A DNA stretch of 64,000 nt from Hyphomicrobiales bacterium (GCA_900465665.1 UBJO01000042.1:197-64196), one strand, 5' to 3'; positions 27,640-36,764 are shown, counted from the first letter of the stretch. Program-made: numbers and translations. Notes: generated by a model not told the origin, from the letters alone.

Positions 27640-29844
27640 ATGAAGTTCGATACACCAGTAACCACCAATCCGATCGATCAGCTCAAGGTGGTCGGCAAGC
27701 CGATCCACCGTATCGACGGCGAGCTCAAGACCACCGGCAAGGCGATGTATGCCTATGAATGGCATGATCCAAACATGCCCTATGTCTATGGCTATCCTGT
27801 GGGATCAACCATCGCCAAGGGACGGATCAAGACCATGAACGTCGATGCCGCAAAGCGCGCCCCCGGCGTTCTTGCCGTCGTCACGACGCTCGACGTCGGC
27901 GAGCGGGAGAAAGGCAAGTTCAACACCGCTAGCCTGTTCGGCGGTGACGAGATCCAACATTACCATCAGGCAATCGCGGTGGTCGTCGCACAGACCTTCG
28001 AGCAGGCCCGTGCTGCGGCAAATCTTGTGAAAGTCGATTACGCCGAAGACAAGGGCGCCTATGACCTCGCGAAGGCTATGAAGTCAGCGGTGAAGCCGAA
28101 GGACGCGGGCGGCGCTCCGCCCGATACGGCGGTGGGCGATTTTGAAGGGGCCTTCAGGTCCGCCCCGGTCGCCTTGGACGAGACCTATTCGACGCCGGAC
28201 CAGTCGCATTCGATGATGGAACCGCATGCTTCGATTGCCGCATGGGACGGAGAAGAAATCACTGTCTGGACGTCTAGCCAGATGATCGACTGGTGGCGGT
28301 CCGATCTTGCAACCACGCTGGGCATCGATAAGGAGAAGATCCATCTGATGTCGCCGTTCATCGGCGGCGGCTTCGGCGGCAAGTTGTTCTTACGAGTTGA
28401 TGCCGTTCTTGCAGCTTTTGGTGCCAAGGCCGCAAAGCGTCCGGTCAAGGTCGCTTTACCTCGTCCCTTCATCCCCAATAACACGACACATCGTCCAGCG
28501 ACGATCCAGCGGCTCAGGATCGGTGCGAGCCGCGATGGAAAGATCACTGCAATCGCGCACGAGAGCTGGTCAGGCGACCAACCCGGCGGCCAACTTGAGA
28601 CGGCGGCGATGCAAACCCGCCTTCTGTACGCTGGCGAAAACCGCATGACCGCGATGCGCCTGGCTACGCTGGACCTTCCCGAAGGCAACGCTATGCGTGC
28701 GCCCGGCGAGGCACCGGGCCTTATGGCTCTCGAAATTGCCATGGACGAGATGGCGGAAAAGCTCGGCATGGATCCCGTGCATTTCCGCATCCTCAACGAT
28801 ACTCAGGTCGATCCGGAGAAACCGGAACGTCCATTCTCTCATCGCGATCTTGTCGGTTGTCTCAAGCTGGGCGCTGAACGCTTCGGTTGGGGCGGCCGCG
28901 GCCGCCCTGGGACACGTCGCGAAGGGAAATGGATGATCGGCACCGGCGTCGCCGCTGCCTTCCGTAATAATCTGTTGATCCCGTCCGGCGCACGGGTACG
29001 TTTGGACCGGGAAGGCATCGTCACCGTCGAGACCGACATGACGGACATCGGCACTGGCAGCTATACGATTATCGCTCAGACCGCAGCGGAGATGATGGGC
29101 CTGCCGATCGACAAGGTCGCTGTGCAGCTTGGCGATTCCCGCTTTCCGGTCTCCGCGGGCTCTGGCGGACAGTTCGGTGCAAACTGTTCGACCTCGGGTG
29201 TCTATGCCGCCTGTGTTAAGCTGCGCGAGGCAGTGATAGAGAGGCTGGGGCTCAATGCAAGCGACGTTGCCTTCGAAAATGGTGCCGTCCGCTCCGGGAC
29301 CAGATCGGTCTCGCTGGGTGAAGCTGCCGGTCCAGACGGACTTGTCGGCGAAGACAAAATCGAATGGGAGAAGCTGTCTGAAAGCCATCAGCAATCGACC
29401 TTTGGGGCGCATTTCGTCGAGGTTGGCGTCGATGTTGCCACCGGTGAGACCCGTATCCGCCGCATGCTCGCCGTCTGCGCCGCAGGCCGTATTCTCAATC
29501 CGATCACGGCGCGAAGCCAAGTGATCGGCGCGATGACGATGGGTGCAGGTCTGGCTTTATCGGAAGAACTCGCGGTCGACACCAGCCTTGGCTTTTTCGT
29601 CAACCACGACCTTGCCGGGTACGAGGTGCCAGTGCATGCCGACATACCTTATCAGGAAGTGATCTTCATGAATGAGACCGACCCGATGTCTTCGCCGATG
29701 AAGGCGAAGGGTATAGGTGAGCTTGGCCTGTGCGGCGTTTCGGCAGCGATCGCCAACGCGATCTATAATGCGACGGGAGTTCGCCTGCGGAATTACCCGA
29801 TGACCCTCGACAAGCTGATCGGCGGGTTGCCGGACGTCGCCTGA
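27640..29844 (+). CDS. paoC: Aldehyde oxidoreductase, molybdenum-binding subunit (PaoC-like)
   Basis: A 734-residue catalytic subunit with molybdopterin cytosine dinucleotide-binding motifs: FIGGGFGGKLF, RAPGEAPGLMALE, GSGGQFGANCST, and the GIGELGLCG segment near the C-terminus, whose Glu is the catalytic base in this family. Its length and lack of a signal match PaoC. It starts 5 bp after the FAD-subunit gene. The substrate is probably an aldehyde, but substrate range cannot be read from sequence. Confidence 0.95.
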   Translation: MKFDTPVTTNPIDQLKVVGKPIHRIDGELKTTGKAMYAYEWHDPNMPYVYGYPVGSTIAKGRIKTMNVDAAKRAPGVLAVVTTLDVGEREKGKFNTASLFGGDEIQHYHQAIAVVVAQTFEQARAAANLVKVDYAEDKGAYDLAKAMKSAVKPKDAGGAPPDTAVGDFEGAFRSAPVALDETYSTPDQSHSMMEPHASIAAWDGEEITVWTSSQMIDWWRSDLATTLGIDKEKIHLMSPFIGGGFGGKLFLRVDAVLAAFGAKAAKRPVKVALPRPFIPNNTTHRPATIQRLRIGASRDGKITAIAHESWSGDQPGGQLETAAMQTRLLYAGENRMTAMRLATLDLPEGNAMRAPGEAPGLMALEIAMDEMAEKLGMDPVHFRILNDTQVDPEKPERPFSHRDLVGCLKLGAERFGWGGRGRPGTRREGKWMIGTGVAAAFRNNLLIPSGARVRLDREGIVTVETDMTDIGTGSYTIIAQTAAEMMGLPIDKVAVQLGDSRFPVSAGSGGQFGANCSTSGVYAACVKLREAVIERLGLNASDVAFENGAVRSGTRSVSLGEAAGPDGLVGEDKIEWEKLSESHQQSTFGAHFVEVGVDVATGETRIRRMLAVCAAGRILNPITARSQVIGAMTMGAGLALSEELAVDTSLGFFVNHDLAGYEVPVHADIPYQEVIFMNETDPMSSPMKAKGIGELGLCGVSAAIANAIYNATGVRLRNYPMTLDKLIGGLPDVA

Positions 29845-29891
29845 TCAGAGCGGTGGCCCGGTCGGCCACCGCAACCCTTCGAGGACCCGAC

Positions 29892-30824
29892 TTGAACAAG
29901 CCTTTAGTCACGACAATACCAGTCCCCGTCAGGGCGAGCTCGATCGACGATCCCGCTTACATCCTTGGCTTTGCAGTCAAGGCCGCGGGATGCGGTGGCG
30001 CGGCTCTTGCAACCCTGGTGGAGATCAGAGGCGGAGCCGCTCGGGCTCTTGGCGCGCATGTTGCCGTTGCGGCAGATGGTCGATTTTGCGGATATGTTTC
30101 GGGCGGATGTGTCGAGGCGGCAGTGGCGGCCGAAGCTTTACAAGCCATTTCGGTAGGCCGCGATCGGACTGTCAGGTTCGGTGAGGGCTCGCCGTTCTTC
30201 GATATCGAACTTCCCTGTGGTGGGGGCATCACCGTTGCTATTCATGTCATCCGCGACACAAGGATTTTGGCTGATGCGCTTGTTGATCTGGCCAACCGTT
30301 GCTCAGCCGCTCTAGCTTACACACCCGCATCGCAAACGCTATCTCGGGCTGACACGGTTCCTCGACGATCGAAGTGGTTTGAAGGTACGTTCGTGTCGGT
30401 CTATCGTCCCCGGACGAGGCTCGTCATATCCGGTCAAACGGGTGAAGCCGAGGCAGTTTGTCGTCTTGCAGACGTGTCAGGCTACGATGTTCAAGTGGCA
30501 GAAAGCACTCGGCTTCGAGTGGATAAGGGCGCTATTTTTATGGATGCGTTTACGGCTGTCGTACTCCTCCATCATGACTTGGATTTGGAAGCAAATGTGC
30601 TGAGCGAAGCCTTGGCATCTCCGGCATTCTATATTGGTGCTCTTGGAAGCACTCGGACACATCGCAGCCGCATCGAGCGGCTGCGGTCGCGCGGTACCCC
30701 TTCAAAATCCCTCGATCGGATCAAGGCTCCGATCGGGCTATTTGGCCCGACCAGGGACGCCACTTCGTTAGCGCTCTCGATTCTCGCCGACGTTGCCGCT
30801 GCCCGGCTAGAGGTGTTCGGATGA
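29892..30824 (+). CDS. XdhC/PaoD-type molybdenum cofactor maturation protein
   Basis: A 310-residue XdhC-family protein. The N-terminal XdhC/CoxI domain has GAHVAVAADGRFCGYVSGGC, whose Cys is a conserved cofactor ligand, and ELPCGGGITVAI. The C-terminal Rossmann-like domain ends with FYIGALGSTRTHRSRIERL and the IKAPIGLFGPTRDA motif. Such proteins bind the cofactor, help its sulfuration and insert it into the molybdenum subunit; here the partner is the gene directly upstream. TTG 29892 is preferred (GAGGA at 29881-29885) over GTG 29853, but both are possible. It is the last gene of the operon. Confidence 0.88.
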   Translation: MNKPLVTTIPVPVRASSIDDPAYILGFAVKAAGCGGAALATLVEIRGGAARALGAHVAVAADGRFCGYVSGGCVEAAVAAEALQAISVGRDRTVRFGEGSPFFDIELPCGGGITVAIHVIRDTRILADALVDLANRCSAALAYTPASQTLSRADTVPRRSKWFEGTFVSVYRPRTRLVISGQTGEAEAVCRLADVSGYDVQVAESTRLRVDKGAIFMDAFTAVVLLHHDLDLEANVLSEALASPAFYIGALGSTRTHRSRIERLRSRGTPSKSLDRIKAPIGLFGPTRDATSLALSILADVAAARLEVFG

Positions 30825-30954
30825 CCGTGACACTTTCGCAGAGGTTGCACTAGAATCCTATCCGGTTTTACCTCGATAAAAAGTAGCTCCTATGGTCGAC
30901 CCGTTCGGGCGCGCGGTGACTTAGCTGCGCGTCTTGAAAGGATTAATCCCGTCA

Positions 30955-31080
30955 TCCCTAACTTCGGTTGCCAGCAACCACCGGCATCTCGGTGTTGGAC
31001 GGGTTAAGCCCTGCGTAGGGACCGCGCGCCTCCCTGTCACACAGCAGGTGTTACCCGGATGAGGAGATGAGGCGCGAAGA
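30955..31080. other. Structured-looking intergenic sequence, possible small RNA
   Basis: The 303 bp between the XdhC gene and the LysR gene hold several nested inverted repeats: GGTTG-CCAG-CAACC, CCCT-GCGT-AGGG, and the 8-bp pair CGCGCCTC (31025-31032) / GAGGCGCG (31069-31076) enclosing 36 bases. No open frame is convincing. The density of stems suggests a structured RNA or transcript end, but no known RNA family was recognised. Confidence 0.3.
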
Positions 31081-31127
31081 TTCCGCCCAAACGGGGAGGG
31101 GGCGGTTCGAAGCGCGTTTTAATGGGT

Positions 31128-32051
31128 TCAAGGACAAGCCGCGCTAGTCATCAGCGGTTCTTGAGACAGTCGCGGCTTCGTGGTCGCGGCGATATAGTTG
31201 CGGATGGACTCCATCAGGCTGCGGACCGGCTCGGAGCTTTTGAGCCGCTTGTGGCATACGATCCAGAGCTCAAACTCTGGTACCGGAAGTGCCAAAGGAG
31301 CGGCCACCAAGGTATCGTCTCGATCGCAGAGGAATTGCGGCAGAACAGATATCCCAAGGCCGCTACGCACCGCACTCAAGGTGCTGGCGAGCGTGTCCGG
31401 CTGGAGAACAATCCGATGTCTCGGCACGTTGCGTTGAAACCAATCGCCGAGCACTTCCGAGAGATTGCTGGTCAAGCTTACAAAATCATGATTGGCGAAC
31501 TCTGCTTCTGTTGCTGGAAGTCGATGGCTATCGACGTATTTCTTGCTGGCAGCCAGCATCGGCCGCTCGTAGGCAACCCGCCGGCCGAACAGCGAGGCGT
31601 CTGTCCACAAAGGGTTTGTTCGCAAGGCGATGTCGGCCTCGCCCGCCGCCAGATCTAACTTCCTGTCTGAAGCGATCAGCTCGACTTGGGCTTCTGGGTG
31701 CTTCTCACGAAACGTGCCCATGATTGTGGGCAGCAGAAATTCCATCGTCACGTCGGGCGCGGAAAACCGGATGACCGTCGTCTGTCGTCTGCGTTCACTC
31801 GCCGCAGCCTGGCCAAAGATACCCATGGCCGCTGCAGCTTCCTGAGCAAGTGGCAGCAGTTTGATCCCCGCCGAGGTCAACCGATAGCCGGACGCATGCC
31901 GATCAAAGAGAGTGACGCCGGTAGACTGTTCCAGCGATGCGATCCGGCGAAACACCGTGCTCTGGCTGGTTTGGCAGACAACGCTAGCCGCCAGTGTGCT
32001 GCCGTGCTCCGCCACAGCCAGAAAAAACCGCAGATCGTTCCAATCTTGCAT
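31128..32051 (-). CDS. LysR-family transcriptional regulator
   Basis: A 307-residue LysR protein with the N-terminal helix-turn-helix (WNDLRFFLAVAEHGSTLAAS, then SQSTVFRRIASLE) and a normal effector domain (VRSGLGISVLPQFL). ATG 32051 has AAGGGA five bases upstream; ATG 32066 is also in frame but has no ribosome site. It is divergent from a DUF1772 membrane-protein gene, and the short palindrome between them overlaps its own start region. It is likely an activator or repressor of that neighbour. Confidence 0.9.
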   Translation of the reverse strand: MQDWNDLRFFLAVAEHGSTLAASVVCQTSQSTVFRRIASLEQSTGVTLFDRHASGYRLTSAGIKLLPLAQEAAAAMGIFGQAAASERRRQTTVIRFSAPDVTMEFLLPTIMGTFREKHPEAQVELIASDRKLDLAAGEADIALRTNPLWTDASLFGRRVAYERPMLAASKKYVDSHRLPATEAEFANHDFVSLTSNLSEVLGDWFQRNVPRHRIVLQPDTLASTLSAVRSGLGISVLPQFLCDRDDTLVAAPLALPVPEFELWIVCHKRLKSSEPVRSLMESIRNYIAATTKPRLSQEPLMTSAACP

Positions 32052-32059
32052 GTGTCCCT

Positions 32060-32075
32060 TATCCATTTGTGGATA
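32060..32075. promoter_or_regulatory. Short palindrome between LysR and DUF1772 genes
   Basis: TATCC-ATTTGT-GGATA is a 5+5 inverted repeat of the ATC-N-GAT kind bound by many LysR proteins. It lies 9 bp upstream of the LysR ATG and suggests autoregulation. Confidence 0.35.
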
Positions 32076-32209
32076 GCCCGCGAGCAAACTTAGTGTTTTT
32101 TGCAGGAGAAGCTAGCTGGTAAATCACGCAGCATCAAAGCGTGCAGACCATCACGAAGCGCCGACGGCCGGGTTTGGTGCCGGCTGCCAACGAAAAGGAA
32201 CCTGAAACA

Positions 32210-32647
32210 ATGTGCCCGTTTCCTGCATGTGTCGAGTTTCTGACGGGCATATTGGCTGGCGTCTTTGTTGGCTCCGCGATGATGGAGCATGCTGCGCGAA
32301 AAATGGATGCGACGGCATGGATCTCCTACAACCAGGCCAAGGACGCCGTCTACGGACCAGTAATGCCGGTCTTCTTCGGTGTTACCCTTGTTGTCGTTCT
32401 GGTTGGCGCTGTGCTCAGCGGAGGTCAAGTCGAGCAGGTGTGCGCCGCTCTAAGTCTGTTTTTTGGTGGCGTGATAACCGGGCGTATTCACTTGCCGCTC
32501 AATAAGGTCTTCGCCGGGTGGTCGGCATCTGCGCACCCACACGATTGGTCTGCGCTACGTCATCGTTGGCGAGCCTGGAACTTGGTTCGAACGACCTTTG
32601 CCATTATTGCCTTCGCGCTGACGATTGTAGGGCGCTTCTGTGCATAA
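32210..32647 (+). CDS. DUF1772 integral membrane protein
   Basis: A 145-residue protein with four predicted membrane helices (starting EFLTGILAGVFVGSA, VMPVFFGVTLVVVLVGAVL, VCAALSLFFGGVITG and TTFAIIAFALTIVGRFC). The polar stretch DWSALRHRWRAWNLVRT before the last helix is the DUF1772 hallmark; the family includes anthrone-oxygenase-like proteins, but most members have no known role. AAGGAA precedes ATG 32210, chosen over the 23-codon upstream extension. It is divergent from the LysR gene. Confidence 0.8.
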   Translation: MCPFPACVEFLTGILAGVFVGSAMMEHAARKMDATAWISYNQAKDAVYGPVMPVFFGVTLVVVLVGAVLSGGQVEQVCAALSLFFGGVITGRIHLPLNKVFAGWSASAHPHDWSALRHRWRAWNLVRTTFAIIAFALTIVGRFCA

Positions 32648-32705
32648 CGGGGTGACCAAGGCCAAATCGGCGAGACCAGTTGAGCGCAGCTTTGTAACAT
32701 TGGAG

Positions 32706-33959
32706 TTAGCTGCTGCGCCGCCCATATTCTGACCCAATCATAAGCGGCTTCTTATCCAGGCCCTTTTTCATGAGCACACCCGTGTCCGGTCCGAACATCG
32801 AATAAATGGGAAGTAGGCTCGCGCCGAGGGCGGATCCACGAGCGCCAAGTGCGCCTGCAGTAATCTTCGGTGGAATAAGTCCAGGCGGTAACATTTCCGA
32901 GAAACGCAGCCTTACTCGCTCAACCGTGTCTAAAAGCAGTGGCTCTGGCAGCAGCCCATCTATGACGACGGTCTCAAGGTCGACGACAGCAATGGTTCCG
33001 ATAATCGCCTGCGCGAGAGCATCTGCGCAATCATCCTGCCACTCTGCAACGAGCAGGCGCGCCGCCTCTGGCATGGGATCGAGATCACGTACCCTGATTA
33101 TCGGGAATCCGTTATGCCGCAAATGGTGAACCAACGTGTAGATAGAGGCGCGATGAAGCAGCACCTCGAACCTGCCGGCTGGTTTGGGAACCGAATTTAA
33201 GTTCGAATGTGTGACGGGGAACGGGCCGTAGGCTGCCGTGTTTCCGTTTGGCCCCGTTTGTAGCGTGCCATCGAGGACGAGGCCTGCACCGACAAATGTT
33301 GTCAATGAGACGTGCAGGAAATCGGAAAACTCTTTACCTAAGCCGTAAACCAGCTCAGCCACAGCCGCGGCTGACGCGTCGTTTTCGATGAAGACCGGCA
33401 AACCTAAGGTTTCTGAGAAATGCGACCTCAGATCAAAGTTGCGCCAAGCCATCTGAACGTCGGATGGAAAGCCCAACTCCGCATCCCAACCGCCTATGAA
33501 GTAAGGTGCGGAGATTCCAATGCCCACAAGGCGGGTCAATTTTTCCTCTCCTAACAGACTCTTAAATCGAGAAATCGTGCCCTCCCCGAGATCTCTAATG
33601 CTCTTTGGATCGGGGTGGTCGTACTCATGAGTTTCGAACGCCACAGTGCCACCAGAAAAGTTTATCAAGATGGCATCCATCGCGCGGCGACCGATGTGAA
33701 CTCCTATTGCATACGCACCGTCGTCAGCCAGTCTATAGAGAGCGGAAGGCTGGCCCCGCTCGCCGAACCGCTTTCCGTTTTCGCTCAGGTAGCCCGCAGC
33801 AACGAGAGAATCGACGATGCCCGCGACAGCTGGTGGGGTGAGATGAGCGAACCGGGCGATCTCTGCCTTTGATGCCTCTCCGAAACGACGGACCGCATCT
33901 AACACCACACGCTCGTTATAGTGGCGTAGTTGAACAGAATTGCTTCCCTTTCCCGCCAT
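32706..33959 (-). CDS. ROK-family transcriptional repressor
   Basis: A 417-residue ROK regulator with an N-terminal winged helix (LDAVRRFGEASKAEIARFAH, then TPPAVAGIVDSL) and a sugar-kinase-like domain from ~85. The kinase part lacks a clear DxGGT ATP loop, and the His/Cys zinc motif of NagC/Mlc-type proteins is missing (HSNLNSVPKPAG stands in that region), so it is probably a non-catalytic sugar sensor. It is divergent from the fused ABC transporter gene, the standard place for the repressor of a sugar importer. The inducer is unknown. Confidence 0.9.
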   Translation of the reverse strand: MAGKGSNSVQLRHYNERVVLDAVRRFGEASKAEIARFAHLTPPAVAGIVDSLVAAGYLSENGKRFGERGQPSALYRLADDGAYAIGVHIGRRAMDAILINFSGGTVAFETHEYDHPDPKSIRDLGEGTISRFKSLLGEEKLTRLVGIGISAPYFIGGWDAELGFPSDVQMAWRNFDLRSHFSETLGLPVFIENDASAAAVAELVYGLGKEFSDFLHVSLTTFVGAGLVLDGTLQTGPNGNTAAYGPFPVTHSNLNSVPKPAGRFEVLLHRASIYTLVHHLRHNGFPIIRVRDLDPMPEAARLLVAEWQDDCADALAQAIIGTIAVVDLETVVIDGLLPEPLLLDTVERVRLRFSEMLPPGLIPPKITAGALGARGSALGASLLPIYSMFGPDTGVLMKKGLDKKPLMIGSEYGRRSS

Positions 33960-34046
33960 CCCCTCGCTCCTATCTCCACGTAACCCTAAGGTTCCGCTCT
34001 TTTACGCGGCCCTCGTTGATTGTCAAAACCATGAATATTACCCCGC

Positions 34047-34073
34047 TTGACGAGTCGCAAGATAAAATATAGT
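34047..34073 (+). promoter_or_regulatory. Possible promoter of the ABC transporter operon
   Basis: TTGACG (34047-34052) and TATAGT (34068-34073) are separated by 15 bp, a little short for a sigma-70-type promoter. The surrounding sequence is the most AT-rich in the region. It lies between the ROK repressor and the leader peptide ORF. Confidence 0.35.
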
Positions 34074-34132
34074 AAACTGCTTTAATTAATCGCGTGCCAG
34101 TGGCGGTTGGTTTCGGGTGAGGAGGCTCCCAA

Positions 34133-34198
34133 ATGAACTATGCAGCGTCGTGCGGAGCCAAATGCTCCGCAGCAATTGGGATCAATGACCATGCCTGA
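34133..34198 (+). CDS. Predicted 21-residue leader peptide before the fused ABC gene
   Basis: The strongest ribosome site of the region (GAGGAGG, ~34119-34125) is spaced seven bases from ATG 34133. This ATG is out of frame with the transporter and gives MNYAASCGAKCSAAIGINDH then Ala and TGA (34196-34198). The stop overlaps the transporter starts ATG 34185/34191, so ribosomes ending the leader could reinitiate on the transporter gene. A perfect hairpin lies inside it. Alternatively the site drives the in-frame ATG 34140 at a long 14-base spacing and the small ORF is accidental. Confidence 0.4.
   Translation: MNYAASCGAKCSAAIGINDHA
34151..34171 (+). promoter_or_regulatory. Perfect hairpin inside the leader ORF
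   Basis: TGCGGAGC-CAAAT-GCTCCGCA is an exact 8-bp stem with a 5-base loop, between the strong ribosome site and the internal starts of the transporter gene. In mRNA it could block the weak downstream start or be opened by a ribosome translating the leader; as DNA it could be an operator for the ROK protein. Confidence 0.5.
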
Positions 34199-36764
34199 TG
34201 CTGCTTACATTTCGCCCGGTGCCGTTCCGGCTAGCAACGATGTTGTCGCGACGCTGTCGAACGTGACGAAGGTTTTTGGTGGAACTGTCGCTGTGTCTGA
34301 TGTGACAGTCGAGCTAAGGGCAGGGGAGGTTCTGGCGCTTCTGGGAGAAAATGGTGCAGGCAAGAGCACCTGTGTGAAGTTGCTCGCCGGAGTTTATCGT
34401 CCCGACAATGGTGCGGTCATTATTGGCGATCAGCCAATTCGCCTCACCTCACCGCTAGAAGCACAGCACGCTGGCATCGCCGTGATGCATCAGCATCCTG
34501 GCCTGTTTCCCGATCTTAGCATCGCGGAGAATATCTTCATCGGCCAGACAGGGACGAAATGGAAGCTCGATCACGCCGGGATGCAGTCTGAGGCCAGGCG
34601 CCTTTTGAAGACCGTTGGTCTCAACGCCGACGTGAGCATGCCCTTGGGCAAGCTTCGGACCTCAGAACAGCAATTGGTCGAGGTGGCTCGGGCGCTATCG
34701 CTGAATGCCCGTGTTCTTATCATGGACGAGCCGACCGCGGCTCTCTCTCAGAGAGAGGTTGAACGGCTGTTTTCGGTGGTCGAGCAGCTGAAGAAGCAGG
34801 GCGTGGCCATGATGTTTGTCGGCCATCGAATGGATGAGATTTATCGCGTCGCAGATCGGATAACCGTTTTGAGAGACGGCCGGTTAGTCGGAACCGAGTT
34901 GACGGCAAATCTGTCCAGAGAACGTGCGATCCAAATGATGGTCGGTCGTGCTCTGGAGAACCTCTATCCGCGTCACACCAACGTACCTGGTAATGTCGTC
35001 CTTGAGGTCCAAGACTTGTCGCTTGAAGGGGTGTTTGAGAACATCTCGTTCCAGCTGCGCGGCGGTGAAATCCTGGGGTTTGGTGGTCTTGTCGGTAGCG
35101 GGCGCACAGAGATCGCTCGGGTGTTGTTCGGGATCGATCAGCCCACAACAGGGACAATTGTTTTGGATGGTGAGGAGGTTAAGTTCTCATCTCCACGCGA
35201 CGCAATGGACCAAGGCATCGCCTACGTTTCCGAGGACCGGCTTGGCCAAAGCCTCGTCATGGACTTTTCCATATTGAACAACGCTTGCCTGACCGTACTC
35301 GGTGATGCAACTCGAAATGGTTTGATGTCGCGAACGAAGGAGCTTCAGCTGGCCGAGCCGTCACTGGACCGGCTCCGTCTCCGCTTCAGCTCATACGACC
35401 AACCGGTCAGTTCTCTGTCTGGCGGAAACCAACAGAAGGTCGTCTTGTCAAAGTGGCTGGCAACCAAGCCACGCGTGCTCATTTTGGACGAGCCGACCCA
35501 GGGCATCGACGTGCAGTCCAAAGCTGGTGTCCACGAAATGATGGCAGACCTTGCAAACCAGGGAATGGCCATCATTCTGATCTCGTCGGAGCTTCCAGAG
35601 TTGCTTGGCATGGCCGATCGAATGATCGTCCTTCGCGAGGGTAAAGCCTCGGCTCATTTTGACAGGTCGGATGCGACGCAGGAAAAGATCATTGAGGCCG
35701 CCACGGACGCCATTGTGCGCGAGGTCGACGGACAGGTCGTTCCAAAGCCAGCACATCCTCTTGATGGGCAAACAGTGGAATTGCCCGACAAGAGCCCTAT
35801 AAGGAAGGTCTTCGCTCGCCGTGAGTTCGGGCTCCTTGCGGCAATGCTGGCCGTGATTGTGCCGATCTCGCTCATAAATGTTCGAATGTTAAGCGGATCG
35901 AACCTTTCGGCGCTGGCAATGGATGCTGGATTGCTGATGATCGTCGCCGTTGCCCAGATGCTCGTTCTTGTGACCCGAAGCATAGATTTGTCGGTCGCCG
36001 CAATTATTGGGCTCGCGGCCTACGGCGCGGCGTCCACGCTGCACTCGCATCCGGAAATCGGAGTGATCGGCGGAGTGTTGCTGGCCGGTGGAATTGGACT
36101 GACCGCCGGATTGCTAAACGGCGTAATCATCACTTACGGTCGAGTTCCCGCGATTGTTGTAACGCTTGGCACGATGTCGATTTTCCGGGGGCTTAACAGT
36201 CTCTGGGCCGGAGGTACCCAAGTCAGCGCTGACCAGGTGCCACAAGCTTGGCTGGATATGACGAGCGCAAATGTCCTTGGCGCCCCCGCTATTATTCTCA
36301 TTGCAATCGTTACCCTCTCGGTAGCTGGATATTTCCTTCGATACACGACGCTTGGCCGTGAGCTTTACGCGATCGGGTCTAATCCTGACGGAGCTCGGCT
36401 GGTCGGAATTCCAGCTAGGTCGCGGATCCTTCTGGCTTTCGGCGCTGCTGGGTTGTTGGCTGGCTTTGACGGCGCACTGTGGGCCTCACGCTACGCAACT
36501 GTTGACGCGCGAGTTGCATATGGCTTTGAGCTTACGGTCATCGCTGCCGTGGTGGTAGGGGGGGTAGCAGTGCGGGGTGGCTCGGGAACCATTCTCGGTG
36601 TGGCAGCCGGGGCACTGCTCCTGCTTGTCATCAATAATGGTCTGACCTTGGTTCGAATTGACCCGCTCTGGCTTCAAGGCGTGTACGGGTTGGTCATTCT
36701 CGCAGCTATCGCGATCGATGCCTATGTCGCTCGTCGCGCATCCGCTGGAGGAGCAAAGCGATGA
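34185..36764 (+). CDS. Sugar-type ABC importer: fused double ATPase and permease
   Basis: A single protein of about 860 residues joins an RbsA-like double ATPase to an RbsC-like permease. ATPase 1 has Walker A GENGAGKST and Walker B VLIMDEPTAAL. ATPase 2 has a degenerate Walker A region (GLVGSGRTE), signature SLSGGNQQK and VLILDEPTQGID, all usual for this class. From ~545 the chain continues into a permease with about eight to ten hydrophobic helices and the LGTMSIFRGLNSLW motif. In most species these are two genes. The start is uncertain: ATG 34185 or 34191 follows the leader, ATG 34140 is also in frame. It overlaps the next permease gene in ATGA. Confidence 0.92.
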   Translation: MTMPDAAYISPGAVPASNDVVATLSNVTKVFGGTVAVSDVTVELRAGEVLALLGENGAGKSTCVKLLAGVYRPDNGAVIIGDQPIRLTSPLEAQHAGIAVMHQHPGLFPDLSIAENIFIGQTGTKWKLDHAGMQSEARRLLKTVGLNADVSMPLGKLRTSEQQLVEVARALSLNARVLIMDEPTAALSQREVERLFSVVEQLKKQGVAMMFVGHRMDEIYRVADRITVLRDGRLVGTELTANLSRERAIQMMVGRALENLYPRHTNVPGNVVLEVQDLSLEGVFENISFQLRGGEILGFGGLVGSGRTEIARVLFGIDQPTTGTIVLDGEEVKFSSPRDAMDQGIAYVSEDRLGQSLVMDFSILNNACLTVLGDATRNGLMSRTKELQLAEPSLDRLRLRFSSYDQPVSSLSGGNQQKVVLSKWLATKPRVLILDEPTQGIDVQSKAGVHEMMADLANQGMAIILISSELPELLGMADRMIVLREGKASAHFDRSDATQEKIIEAATDAIVREVDGQVVPKPAHPLDGQTVELPDKSPIRKVFARREFGLLAAMLAVIVPISLINVRMLSGSNLSALAMDAGLLMIVAVAQMLVLVTRSIDLSVAAIIGLAAYGAASTLHSHPEIGVIGGVLLAGGIGLTAGLLNGVIITYGRVPAIVVTLGTMSIFRGLNSLWAGGTQVSADQVPQAWLDMTSANVLGAPAIILIAIVTLSVAGYFLRYTTLGRELYAIGSNPDGARLVGIPARSRILLAFGAAGLLAGFDGALWASRYATVDARVAYGFELTVIAAVVVGGVAVRGGSGTILGVAAGALLLLVINNGLTLVRIDPLWLQGVYGLVILAAIAIDAYVARRASAGGAKR

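Noticed and set aside
26477..27655. 392-codon minus-strand frame across the paoA/paoB-like genes
   Set aside because: Long only because of high GC at third positions; both plus-strand genes there have clear motifs.
31021..31080. Known riboswitch (cobalamin, TPP or molybdenum cofactor type) near the XdhC gene
   Set aside because: The conserved boxes of those classes are not present, and the element lies downstream of the molybdenum genes, not upstream.
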